Of a stretch of 56,860 nt of DNA, positions 15,144 through 23,522 are shown piece after piece. Origin of the DNA: Chloroflexi bacterium RBG_13_51_52 (GTDB lineage: Bacteria; Chloroflexota; Dehalococcoidia; Dehalococcoidales; RBG-16-60-22); contig MGMT01000024.1 in the NCBI GenBank assembly GCA_001796525.1, forward strand, positions 1 through 56,860, in the 5' to 3' direction. The position numbers were made by a program, and so were the translations under genes. Every line of letters begins with the position of its first letter. Within the stretch, counting starts at the first letter, position 1. The notes beneath the pieces are model-generated. The model saw nothing but the letters and a program-made list of their open reading frames with translations, was not told where the DNA came from and made no database searches.

Positions 15144-16820
15144 ATGAAAAAATTGTTACTGGTCCCGATATTCTTGATGCTGGCAGCTGTATTGATATTT
15201 ACCAGTTGCGGCGGAACAGCGACAACAACAGCAACACAACCTACAGCAACACAGCCAACAGCGACACAACCAACCGCAACACAACCCACAGGAACGCAAC
15301 CGATCAAACCTGAACCTTATGGTACGATAACCATCGGCTCCACAGATTTCAGCTACGAATCAACAGACCCAGTTTATTATGAGTCCTTCTGGGGCTGGTC
15401 AATGTATGAACCAATAATCACATGGGACCCCGATGGTAATTACGTTGGCAATGATGACGCCGATTGGGCCTGCACAGTAGCTGACAGCTGGTCAATAAGC
15501 GAAGACGGCAATACCTGGACGTTTAAAATCCACAAGGGCCTCAAAGCCTGGAACGGCGAGCCAATTACAGCAGAAGACGTCAAATGGTCCGTAGACCGGT
15601 TTGGGGATATGACAGTATCCACGAATCCCTGGTCATTTTTCCTTAGCACGATGTACAACACGAAAAGCACGGCTGTTATCGATGACTACACCTTCGAATT
15701 CGTGACCAATCATCCCGAGCCAGCTCTGGTCGTGCCTTTTGCCTGGACTCGCGTCCTGCCCAAGGACTACTTTGAGTCAGTAGGTCAGGAAGAATTCAGG
15801 AAGAACCCAATGGGTTCCGGTCCCTGGAAGTTCGTCGAGCATACTCCGGAGACCAGCTTTACGATGGAAGCCAACACAGACTACTGGAACCCACTAGCCA
15901 TACCCGAGTATAAAACTCTTAAATATCTCCAGGTTCCAGAAGAAGCAACGCAGGTTGCCATGCTCAAGCGCGGCGAACTTGATATGGTCACCGTAAACAT
16001 GGACAGGATCGTTGCACTGCAGAAAGCCGGCTGGAAAACCGTTGAATTCGGGTTCCCCGCCCTGATCAATCTGACCGTCCAGGGAAGCTACTATGAGACG
16101 GCCGGACCCGTGCACGACATAAGAGTCCGACAGGCATTATCCTATGCCATCAACCGCCAGGAAATTTGTGATTCCTACTACCTGGGTAACGCCGTACCGG
16201 GAGGCATGTGGTTCATGTCCCCGGGCAGCTATGGCTGGAAAGACTCATGGCTTAATTTCTACTCATATGATCCAGATAAAGCCAAAGCACTGCTGGCAGA
16301 AGCCGGATATCCGGATGCCTGGGAAGACCCGGTAATCCACATGTACATCTCACCAGGATCCGGAGTCGATTTCATGCAGATAATCCAGGGCTACTGGAGA
16401 GCTGTCGGTATCGACTGCGTAATTGAGATAGTTGACTCCGTGGTATATGGCGGTCTTTACTTTAGCTTCGGACCTCTGGCAGAAGATGCGCAAAACGTGG
16501 GCTGGATATTCCCGTGGTTCTTCAATGGCGCACCTAACAGCACATACCACGCATCCAACATGTACACATCGACGGGCGTGCACCACGGACTTACCGACCC
16601 GACGATTGACGCAATGTACGCGAAGTATGCCGCAGAACTCGACCCGGTGAAGGCATTGAAGTACTGGCAGGAGTTCCAGGAAGCGGGCCATGCCCAGTAT
16701 ATCAATATCGGCATCTGCATGGTTAAACCGCTGGTTATCTCCGGACCTAACCTTGGTGCATGGAGCTACAAGACCTGGGTTTCCTCCGCCGATTCTCTAG
16801 CCTTCCTTAAGCACCCTTAA
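15144..16820 (+). CDS. Extracellular solute-binding lipoprotein of a peptide-type ABC importer
   Basis: A 558-residue family-5 (DppA/OppA/NikA) binding protein. The N-terminal signal ends in a lipobox (LIFTSCGG), so the mature protein is lipid-anchored at Cys22 on the outer face of the membrane. A flexible Thr-rich linker of four to five TQPTA-like repeats (residues about 32-52) separates the anchor from the binding domain. The domain has the family's EDGNTWTFKIHKGLKAWNGE and ITAEDVKWSVDR signatures. The permease and ATPase genes follow after a hairpin. The ligand cannot be read from the sequence: peptides, nickel chelates or other small organics are possible. Confidence 0.93.
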   Translation: MKKLLLVPIFLMLAAVLIFTSCGGTATTTATQPTATQPTATQPTATQPTGTQPIKPEPYGTITIGSTDFSYESTDPVYYESFWGWSMYEPIITWDPDGNYVGNDDADWACTVADSWSISEDGNTWTFKIHKGLKAWNGEPITAEDVKWSVDRFGDMTVSTNPWSFFLSTMYNTKSTAVIDDYTFEFVTNHPEPALVVPFAWTRVLPKDYFESVGQEEFRKNPMGSGPWKFVEHTPETSFTMEANTDYWNPLAIPEYKTLKYLQVPEEATQVAMLKRGELDMVTVNMDRIVALQKAGWKTVEFGFPALINLTVQGSYYETAGPVHDIRVRQALSYAINRQEICDSYYLGNAVPGGMWFMSPGSYGWKDSWLNFYSYDPDKAKALLAEAGYPDAWEDPVIHMYISPGSGVDFMQIIQGYWRAVGIDCVIEIVDSVVYGGLYFSFGPLAEDAQNVGWIFPWFFNGAPNSTYHASNMYTSTGVHHGLTDPTIDAMYAKYAAELDPVKALKYWQEFQEAGHAQYINIGICMVKPLVISGPNLGAWSYKTWVSSADSLAFLKHP

Positions 16821-16864
16821 GAGAATACTTGGTTCGTTAAAAGACCAGTTTAACGCGAAATAGA

Positions 16865-16897
16865 GGCTTTTCGGGGGGTAATCCCCCCCGAAAAGCC
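16865..16897 (+). terminator. Strong hairpin between binding-protein and permease genes
   Basis: A perfect 14-bp GC-rich stem (16865-16878 with 16884-16897) and 5-base loop lies 45 bases after the binding-protein stop. No U run follows, so it may work as a 3'-end stabiliser or processing stop rather than a classical terminator. It would let the binding protein be made in excess over the permease. Confidence 0.65.
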
Positions 16898-17015
16898 ATG
16901 GTTCAAAAAATTACCCTTAGGTATCATAATGAGTGGTACTTTGTATCCATTTTTACCGAATTATACGCAATATACGGATAATTTTAATGAGAAATTTGTA
17001 TAAATGCTAAAATAT

Positions 17016-17044
17016 TTGACACTTAGATAATATATATGTATCAT
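17016..17044 (+). promoter_or_regulatory. Promoter of the permease/ATPase operon
   Basis: TTGACA (17016-17021), 17 bases, TATCAT (17039-17044). It gives the permease/ATPase genes their own start of transcription, about 75 bases before the gene at 17127. The remainder of the 16821-17126 gap holds only the hairpin at 16865-16897. Confidence 0.6.
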
Positions 17045-17126
17045 AGAATTAATTACTCAAATTTAGTATTACACTAAGATAAAAAGGAACTATTCTTAGT
17101 AATCCCAAATATCAAGGGAAAAGACA

Positions 17127-18050
17127 GTGACGCGTTTTATCATAATAAGAATACTACAGTCCATCATCGCTCTCATCGGAATCATGGTAATGGTCTTTTT
17201 CCTGGTCCGGCTTTCAGGAGACCCCACCGAACTGATAAAATCGCCCAACTCAACAAAAGAACAAATAGAAGCAGTAAAAATACAGCTCGGACTGGATAAA
17301 TCATACGCCGAGCAGTTCTTGATTTTCATTAAAGACTACTCCAGGGGCGAGTTCGGCAAGTCATTCATGCAGATGCGACCCGTCATCGAAATGATCGGCG
17401 AGGCACTACCGAATACATTAAAACTAGGTATTCCCTCATTTATTATAGGCATGGTCTTGGCATTTACTCTAGGTATATTGGGGGCAGTCCGCCGCGACTC
17501 AATTATAGACAACACCGTTAAATTTTTAGCCATCCTTGGGCAGGCATTGCCAGGTTTCTGGGTAGCTATCATTGCGGTATTAGTGTTATCCGTGCACTGG
17601 CAGATTTTCCCAGCGGCCGGCATGGATACACCGCTTCACTATGTCCTGCCGGTGGGCACCATGGTCTTCTTTATGCTGCCGGGCATGATGCGTCTGGTAC
17701 GTTCCAGCATGCTGGATGTACTCGATAGCGAGTATGTCAAGCTGGCAAGAATTAAGGGTCTCCCGGAAAGAGTGGTTATCTGGAAACATGCGCTGCGAAA
17801 CGCATTGATAGCACCGTTGACAACAGCAGGCATGATATTCGCCGGAATAGTTGGCGGCGCGATAATCACCGAGAACATTTTTAACTGGCCGGGCATGGGC
17901 AGGCTGGCGCTTTCATCGACATTTTCCAGGGATTTCCCGGTAGTACAGACGATTACGATATTAATTGCAATAATGGTACTCGGGGCGAACCTGCTTGTCG
18001 ATATTGCATACGCCTATGTCGACCCGCAAATAAGGTATGAAAAGTCATAA
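17127..18050 (+). CDS. ABC importer permease, DppB type
   Basis: A 307-residue inner-membrane permease of the peptide/nickel importer family. It has the long first transmembrane helix (MTRFIIIRILQSIIALIGIM), a periplasmic loop with STKEQIEAVKIQLGLD, five further helices and the EAA coupling loop YVKLARIKGLPERVVIWKHA that contacts the ATPases. The start codon is GTG at 17127. Second permease follows after 15 bases; together they form the translocation channel fed by the lipoprotein at 15144. Confidence 0.94.
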   Translation: MTRFIIIRILQSIIALIGIMVMVFFLVRLSGDPTELIKSPNSTKEQIEAVKIQLGLDKSYAEQFLIFIKDYSRGEFGKSFMQMRPVIEMIGEALPNTLKLGIPSFIIGMVLAFTLGILGAVRRDSIIDNTVKFLAILGQALPGFWVAIIAVLVLSVHWQIFPAAGMDTPLHYVLPVGTMVFFMLPGMMRLVRSSMLDVLDSEYVKLARIKGLPERVVIWKHALRNALIAPLTTAGMIFAGIVGGAIITENIFNWPGMGRLALSSTFSRDFPVVQTITILIAIMVLGANLLVDIAYAYVDPQIRYEKS

Positions 18051-18065
18051 AGGCTGGCATATATA

Positions 18066-18968
18066 ATGACAGTGGCACCGAATATAGAAGCAAAGACAAC
18101 TAATAAGAGGAAGGGTGGTGTTTCTCGGTGGTCCCGTATAATGAAGAACCTGACATTTATTATTCCGTTGTCTATATTCATTATACTAATACTGACGTCA
18201 ATATTTGCACCGTTTATAGCTCCTCATGACCCAGAGGCGACATCTTTGACAGAAAGGCGTCTGCCACCAGCTTTTATTGAGGGTGGGAGCACAAAGTATC
18301 TCCTAGGGACAGACAGTCTGGGCAGAGATGTGTTAAGTCGTGTTATTTACGGGGCGAGGGTCTCTCTTAGCGTTTCTCTGATGGTGATAGCTATTACCGC
18401 CGGCATCGGTACGCTTATGGGTATAGCTTCAGGCTACCTCGGAGGGCGTATCGACGGCTTTTTAATGAGGGTAGTTGATATTGCCATGTCTTTTCCCGGC
18501 CTGGTCCTGGCAATGTTGCTGGCGGTGGCCTTGGGACCAGGTTTTTTCACCGTGGTGATAGCGTTATCAGCACTGGGCTGGGCTGGTTATGCACGTTTAA
18601 TACGTGGAGAGACATTGCGTATACGCAATTCAGACTTCGTAGCACAGGCGCGTATATCCGGCGCATCTTCGTGGAGAATAATGCTCAGACACATTTTCCC
18701 GAATGTCCTTAATCCGTTGATAATAATTATGACATTAGCCGTGGGTATGATGATTCTGGCAGAATCCGGCATGAGCTACCTCGGCATAGGTATTCCGCCA
18801 CCGACACCATCATGGGGTTCCATGGTGTCTGATGGAAGAAACGACCTGGATGTTGCCTGGTGGATTTCTACGTTCCCCGGCATATGTATCGGGTTGGTGG
18901 TATTATCCGGCAACTTCCTGGGTGATTGGCTACGTGATAAAATGGACCCGAGGTTGAGACAATTATGA
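18066..18968 (+). CDS. ABC importer permease, DppC type
   Basis: A 300-residue partner permease. A polar N-terminal 30 residues precede the first helix; then comes the family's FAPFIAPHDPEAT segment, the GTDSLGRDVLSRVIYGARVSL motif and the EAA loop (DFVAQARISGASSWRIMLRH). About six transmembrane helices. It overlaps the first ATPase gene by four bases (ATGA), showing translational coupling in one operon. Confidence 0.94.
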   Translation: MTVAPNIEAKTTNKRKGGVSRWSRIMKNLTFIIPLSIFIILILTSIFAPFIAPHDPEATSLTERRLPPAFIEGGSTKYLLGTDSLGRDVLSRVIYGARVSLSVSLMVIAITAGIGTLMGIASGYLGGRIDGFLMRVVDIAMSFPGLVLAMLLAVALGPGFFTVVIALSALGWAGYARLIRGETLRIRNSDFVAQARISGASSWRIMLRHIFPNVLNPLIIIMTLAVGMMILAESGMSYLGIGIPPPTPSWGSMVSDGRNDLDVAWWISTFPGICIGLVVLSGNFLGDWLRDKMDPRLRQL

Positions 18969-19933
18969 GTAATGTTGTACTACAAGTTGAAGACCTGCAT
19001 ACTTCTTTCTTTACAAGGATGGGTGAGGTCAAGGCTGTTGACGGGGTGAGTTTCTTGATAAGGGAGGGGGAGACTTTCGGGATTGTGGGTGAATCCGGCT
19101 GCGGTAAATCAGTAACCGGGTTATCAATCATGCGTTTACTTCCAGAGCCGGGGGGCCAGATTGTGGGGGGCAAGATAATCCTGGAGGGTAAAAACCTCCT
19201 GGAGTTGAGCAAAAAGGCAATGAGGGCGTATCGCGGGAAAATAGTTTCCATGATATTGCAGGACCCGATGTCCTCACTTAATCCGGTGTATCAAGTCGGC
19301 GACCAGATAGCAGAATCAGTGCGGCTGCACCAGGGCCTTCCTGAGAATATGGTTGAACCTGAAGTGATATCAGCATTGCGGTTATTGAGAATCCCGGCTC
19401 CGGAAGTACGTATCAAGGAATATCCTTTTCAACTTAGCGGAGGCATGAGGCAGAGGGTGGTGGGATCAATAGCAATGTCCTGCAAGCCACGCCTGCTGAT
19501 TGCCGATGAACCTACGACTGCTTTGGATTCAACTATACAGGCTCAATACATCGCTTTATTCGAGGATATTCAGGCGAAGACAAACGTGGCGATAATGTTT
19601 ATTACCCATGATTTCGGGGTCATTTCCAGGATATGCGATAGAGTGGGAGTCATGTATGCAGGGAAAATCGTGGAAACAGCCCCTACGAGGGAAATTTTTA
19701 AAGCGCCCAAGCACCCCTATACAGTCGCCCTGATTCATTCTGTACCGCGTCTGGATCAAAAAGACGAACGGTTATTTTCAATCGAAGGTCAGCCGCCTTC
19801 ATTGATGAACTTACCTCCCGGGTGCCGCTTCTGTCCACGCTGTACCGTTGCGCTTGATGTTTGTAAGGAGCAACAGCCGCCCGAGGTAAAAATCAGTGAT
19901 AATCACTCTGTATCTTGTTGGAGGGTAAAGTAA
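18965..19933 (+). CDS. ABC importer ATPase, DppD type
   Basis: A 322-residue ATP-binding subunit: Walker A GESGCGKS near residue 43, Q-loop ILQDPMSSLNP, signature LSGGMRQRV, Walker B LLIADEPTTALD and the switch His in FITHDFG. The C-terminal oligopeptide-transporter extension carries four Cys (CRFCPRC, C-x-EQ, SCW), which in this family can bind a [4Fe-4S] cluster or zinc. Pairs with the ATPase at 19937 to power import. Confidence 0.95.
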   Translation: MSNVVLQVEDLHTSFFTRMGEVKAVDGVSFLIREGETFGIVGESGCGKSVTGLSIMRLLPEPGGQIVGGKIILEGKNLLELSKKAMRAYRGKIVSMILQDPMSSLNPVYQVGDQIAESVRLHQGLPENMVEPEVISALRLLRIPAPEVRIKEYPFQLSGGMRQRVVGSIAMSCKPRLLIADEPTTALDSTIQAQYIALFEDIQAKTNVAIMFITHDFGVISRICDRVGVMYAGKIVETAPTREIFKAPKHPYTVALIHSVPRLDQKDERLFSIEGQPPSLMNLPPGCRFCPRCTVALDVCKEQQPPEVKISDNHSVSCWRVK

Positions 19934-19936
19934 GTC

Positions 19937-20914
19937 ATGGCAGAGGTTTTACTCGAAGCGCGTGATATTGTAAAACACTATCCGGTGACACGGGGGCTTC
20001 TTCAACGTACCGTCGGCTGGGTAAGGGCCGTGGATGGTGTTTCTTTTACCGTAGAACAGGGCAAGACTTTTAGCCTTGTGGGAGAATCAGGGGCGGGGAA
20101 AACGACTATTGCCAAGGCAATATTACTGCTGGAGAGACTGACTTCCGGCAACATTCTTTTTGAAGGGAAAGACGTTTATAAATTCTCTGCCGCGCAGCTT
20201 AAAACCGGCTATAGGCCCAAGGTCCAGTCCGTGCAACAGAATCCCTGGAGTTCCATGAATCCCAGAATGAGGGTGAGAGATATTGTCGGCGAACCGCTGT
20301 TTGTGAACACAAAGCAGCCCAAGAAGGAAGTGTATGATAACGTTAGCAAGCTACTGGACCAAGTGGGTATAGGGGCGGAGGGTATGACCCGCTATCCGCA
20401 CGAATTCAGCGGCGGCCAACGCCAGCGTATCGCCGTGGCACGCGCTCTGGCATTACACCCGAACCTGCTGGTACTGGATGAGCCCGTTTCCGCCCTCGAT
20501 GTATCAATCCGGGCGCAGATAATGAATTTGTTGAAAGACCTCCAAACACAGTTTAACCTTAGCTATATAGTAATCGCGCATAATCTAGCAACGGTAAGAT
20601 ATATGAGCCACGGTGTGGCCATTATGTACCTCGGACAGCTGGTAGAATACGGGGACACAGAGGAGCTTTTCAAGAATCCTTTACATCCGTATACGAGGGC
20701 TCTGATATCCGCTTCACAGTTGACGTTGCCCGAGGATGCTAAAGACGGTGCGAAACAGATTATATTGACCGGTGAAATGCCTTCACCATTGAATCCACCA
20801 CCGGGCTGCCGATTCCACACCCGCTGCGCCGAGGCCGGGGAACTCTGCTCAAAAGAAATACCAGATATGCGGCAGGTCGGTAAAAATTACGTGAAGTGCC
20901 ATCACTACAAATAG
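19937..20914 (+). CDS. ABC importer ATPase, DppF type
   Basis: A 325-residue second ATP-binding subunit. Walker A GESGAGKTT, Q-loop SVQQNPWSSMNP, signature FSGGQRQRIAVARAL, Walker B LLVLDEPVSALD and switch His in VIAHNLA. The C-terminal extension again has the Cys pattern (GCRFHTRCAEAGELC ... KCHHYK). Three bases after the previous gene. It is the last gene of the importer operon and converges on the htpX operon; the 51 bases between hold no clear terminator. Confidence 0.95.
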   Translation: MAEVLLEARDIVKHYPVTRGLLQRTVGWVRAVDGVSFTVEQGKTFSLVGESGAGKTTIAKAILLLERLTSGNILFEGKDVYKFSAAQLKTGYRPKVQSVQQNPWSSMNPRMRVRDIVGEPLFVNTKQPKKEVYDNVSKLLDQVGIGAEGMTRYPHEFSGGQRQRIAVARALALHPNLLVLDEPVSALDVSIRAQIMNLLKDLQTQFNLSYIVIAHNLATVRYMSHGVAIMYLGQLVEYGDTEELFKNPLHPYTRALISASQLTLPEDAKDGAKQIILTGEMPSPLNPPPGCRFHTRCAEAGELCSKEIPDMRQVGKNYVKCHHYK

Positions 20915-20965
20915 CGATTACTTCTGCAGGGCAATCCTGATATCAAGAAAAGCACAGGCTGGTTT

Positions 20966-22207
20966 CTAGAGCCTGATTCTCCGTCCACATCTGGTACAGA
21001 GCACATTATTATCTTTAAAACCCGGCGGTATTTTCCACCTGGCGCCGCATTCACAGTCCACAGTCCTGTATTTATCCAAGCGCAGCATGAGGTCCGACAC
21101 TTCATGGGTTCCCGCGGCTTTACTCGCGGCTTTGCCCGAAGCGAGCCCTAATTCTCCGGGGGCGGACAGCGATGCCTGCCTGACACCTACAGCGCCTATT
21201 CCCGCCGTTGCAGTTTGAGAGATAATTGCCTGTTTGCCAGAATGCACTTTGCGGTAAGCATTATTATAATCCGTAAAGGAAGCGCCGCCAGCCATGGCAC
21301 GCAAGATGCGTACCCTCTCCGATATGGGGGGGTGAGTACTGGTAAGGTCAGCGGCTTTCATGCCCTCTTTACGGAAAGGATTGATGATATACATAGGGGC
21401 AGTAGCTTGATTGGCGGATTTCAACTGCTGGGTTGAACCCCCGATTTTTTCCAGAGCCGATGCCAGGCCTTCCGGATAGCGAGTATAGAGAGCGGAGGAG
21501 GCATCGGCGAGATATTCCCTCTTGCGGGAGATAGCATAGTAAATAAGTTGCGCCATGATGGGTGCAAGAATCATCAAGACAAGGCCGACAATCAGGATAA
21601 TCGCTTGGGCGCCACCTCCACCACCGCCACTACGCGATGAAGACCTTCTGCCTGAACCCGCCATACCACCAAAGATTAAAACGCGTGTGGCATACCACGA
21701 AAGTATCACGATAGTGCCGAGCATTACGGCTGTAATCGCCATAAGAAGGACGTCACGATTTTTAATGTGCGCAATCTCATGGCCGATGACTCCCTGTAAT
21801 TCATCACGGTTGAGCTTCTGCAATAAACCGGAAGTGATAGCCACCGATGCTTTAGAGGGGTCGCGGCCGGTAGCGAAGGCATTTAATGCCGGGTCGTCAA
21901 TGATATAGACATCCGGCACCTTCTCAAGGCCGGAGGCTATTTTCATCTCCTCGACCACATTATAGAGTCTCGGGGCATCATCGGGGCCGATTTTCTTGGC
22001 TTTCGCCATAACGAGCAGGATGCTATCGCCCTGAAAATAAGCAACCAGGCTCATAATTGCCCAGACAATTAAGGCAATGACCAGTCCACCAACCGCGCTA
22101 TCGAAAAAGTAAAGTCCCAGAAAATAGCCGACAGCCAGCAATAATCCCGCGATAAGCGCGATCAGAAATACCGACCTTACCTGGTTTGACCGTATCTGTT
22201 CCCACAT
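20966..22207 (-). CDS. htpX: HtpX-like M48 membrane metalloprotease with C-terminal zinc ribbon
   Basis: A 413-residue integral membrane protease. Two N-terminal transmembrane helices, the zinc catalytic motif HEIAHIKNRD near residue 143, two more helices, and the downstream EYLADASSALYTRYP where the third zinc ligand Glu lies. HtpX proteases degrade misfolded membrane proteins. Compared with classical HtpX it has about 110 extra C-terminal residues ending in a zinc-ribbon (DCECGARWKIPPG ... CTRCGRRIR). A glycine/serine-rich cytoplasmic loop (SGRRSSSRSGGGGGG) is also present. It follows lemA by 18 bases; LemA and HtpX occur together in many bacteria. Confidence 0.92.
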   Translation of the reverse strand: MWEQIRSNQVRSVFLIALIAGLLLAVGYFLGLYFFDSAVGGLVIALIVWAIMSLVAYFQGDSILLVMAKAKKIGPDDAPRLYNVVEEMKIASGLEKVPDVYIIDDPALNAFATGRDPSKASVAITSGLLQKLNRDELQGVIGHEIAHIKNRDVLLMAITAVMLGTIVILSWYATRVLIFGGMAGSGRRSSSRSGGGGGGAQAIILIVGLVLMILAPIMAQLIYYAISRKREYLADASSALYTRYPEGLASALEKIGGSTQQLKSANQATAPMYIINPFRKEGMKAADLTSTHPPISERVRILRAMAGGASFTDYNNAYRKVHSGKQAIISQTATAGIGAVGVRQASLSAPGELGLASGKAASKAAGTHEVSDLMLRLDKYRTVDCECGARWKIPPGFKDNNVLCTRCGRRIRL

Positions 22208-22225
22208 GATTTATATTTTTCTTGC

Positions 22226-22789
22226 TTAAGTAAAACTGACCTTTGGAGCTTCTTTCTCCACCGTTATGGTAACTTCAAAGAATTCACCCAATTTAAAGCT
22301 GAACATGCCGGCGATAACGTTGGAAGGAAACATCTGTATTTTATTGTTATATTTCAGGACAGAATCATTGTAATACTGCCGGGAGAAGCTGATTTTATTC
22401 TCTGTGGAGGTCAACTCCTCCTGTAGAGCGAGGAAGTTCTGGTTGGCTTTCAATTCCGGATAAGCCTCGGCAACTGCCAGCAGCCTGCCCAGCGCCATGC
22501 CCAACTCACCTTCCAACTTGCCTCTTTCAGCAGCACCAGCAGAGGACGCCTGCTGGGCTAGATTACGAGCTTTGGTTACCATCTCAAATGTTTCCCGCTC
22601 GTGTTTAGCGTAGCCTTTGACTGTTTCTACGAGATTGGGGATTAGGTCATATCGCCTTTTCAGCTGAACGTCTATCTGCGCCCAGGCGTTCTTGACCTGG
22701 TTGCGGAAGCCAACCAAGCCGTTGTAAGCGCCGATGATGAAAAAAATCAAGATAACGACGATGCCGAGGACAATCCATAATGCAATCAC
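22226..22789 (-). CDS. lemA: LemA family protein
   Basis: A 187-residue LemA protein: one N-terminal membrane helix (MIALWIVLGIVVILIFFIIG), then the conserved YNGLVGFRNQVKNAWAQIDV and KRRYDLIPNLVETVKGYA helices and the YPELKANQNFLALQEEL motif. The soluble helical domain faces the cytoplasm or the outside depending on the species; its biochemical role is not known. The start is GTG behind GGGAGG. Encoded between a zinc-ribbon protein and htpX, a common arrangement linked to membrane-protein quality control. Confidence 0.95.
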   Translation of the reverse strand: MIALWIVLGIVVILIFFIIGAYNGLVGFRNQVKNAWAQIDVQLKRRYDLIPNLVETVKGYAKHERETFEMVTKARNLAQQASSAGAAERGKLEGELGMALGRLLAVAEAYPELKANQNFLALQEELTSTENKISFSRQYYNDSVLKYNNKIQMFPSNVIAGMFSFKLGEFFEVTITVEKEAPKVSFT

Positions 22790-22836
22790 GTTTTACTACC
22801 TCCCAATTATATTTACGCAAATATCTTTTAAGGATA

Positions 22837-23256
22837 TTATCCTGTCTGATGTTTAAACATGTCGCCGACGAAAGCCAGAACACCTTGAGAATCACCTTTT
22901 TCCGGCGATTCTCCTACCAGCGCCTGTACCAGATGATGTACCTCACCGCCGTCAAACCATATGCCATCGCCGACATGGCAGACATCAACGAGGACTTTTT
23001 TATCCCGGTCTATATAGGTCTTTTTCATCTTGTGGTTACAGTCGGGGCATTTACGTTTTTTTTCCGAAGTAGCAACTTCCGGAGCGTGAATAATACCCTC
23101 AAGATAGCGCCGGAAGTCCTCCAACCCAGCCGATTCCATAAGCAATTCAAGCTCGCCGGCATCAAACCAGACGCCGTTACAGACGGGACAATAATCCAAC
23201 TCTATATCCTGATACTCAACAATCAGAGCATCCTTATGACATACCGGACACATCAT
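22837..23256 (-). CDS. Double zinc-ribbon (TFIIB-type) protein
   Basis: A 139-residue protein with two zf-TFIIB-like ribbons: CPVC...CPVCNGVWFDAGEL (residues 3-36) and CPDCNHKM...VCHVGDGIWFDGGEV (about 73-107). In the second ribbon the last CxxC has become C-x2-G-D-G, so it may bind zinc weakly or not at all. Such proteins often accompany lemA/htpX genes; a role in assembling or sensing the membrane protease is possible but not shown. It is the first gene of the operon, with its own promoter. Confidence 0.85.
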   Translation of the reverse strand: MMCPVCHKDALIVEYQDIELDYCPVCNGVWFDAGELELLMESAGLEDFRRYLEGIIHAPEVATSEKKRKCPDCNHKMKKTYIDRDKKVLVDVCHVGDGIWFDGGEVHHLVQALVGESPEKGDSQGVLAFVGDMFKHQTG

Positions 23257-23328
23257 ATTACTGTATTCCTTAATTCAATTATACGAGTTTGAAGCGCAGG
23301 TTACAATGCTTTCACAGGTATTGCTGCT

Positions 23329-23357
23329 ATTATACAAACGATAGTAAAGAAGTACAA
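23329..23357 (-). promoter_or_regulatory. Promoter of the zinc-ribbon/lemA/htpX operon
   Basis: On the minus strand TTGTAC (23357-23352), 17 bases, TATAAT (23334-23329). The start of transcription would lie about 65 bases before the gene. Confidence 0.55.
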
Positions 23358-23390
23358 TTAAACGTCTTCCAAGTATATATGATATACTTT

Positions 23391-23419
23391 TTGTATTATT
23401 CCCGTCACGCTGGTATAAT
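23391..23419 (+). promoter_or_regulatory. Promoter of the UroD-like methyltransferase gene
   Basis: TTGTAT (23391-23396), 17 bases, TATAAT (23414-23419) with an extended -10 TGG before it. It is divergent from the promoter at 23329-23357, leaving a leader of about 95 bases. Confidence 0.6.
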
Positions 23420-23522
23420 GTGACACTAAAGAGTCAGGCTGTTCAGGTCGACAGGAATTCCAAGAACAACAACATCACGATTAAACTTTATCTATGTTTA
23501 AAACTAGAACAGGAGCAGAAAG

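Noticed and set aside
15216..15303. CRISPR or tandem DNA repeat array
   Set aside because: The repeat is in-frame coding sequence for a Thr/Pro/Gln linker, with no spacers.
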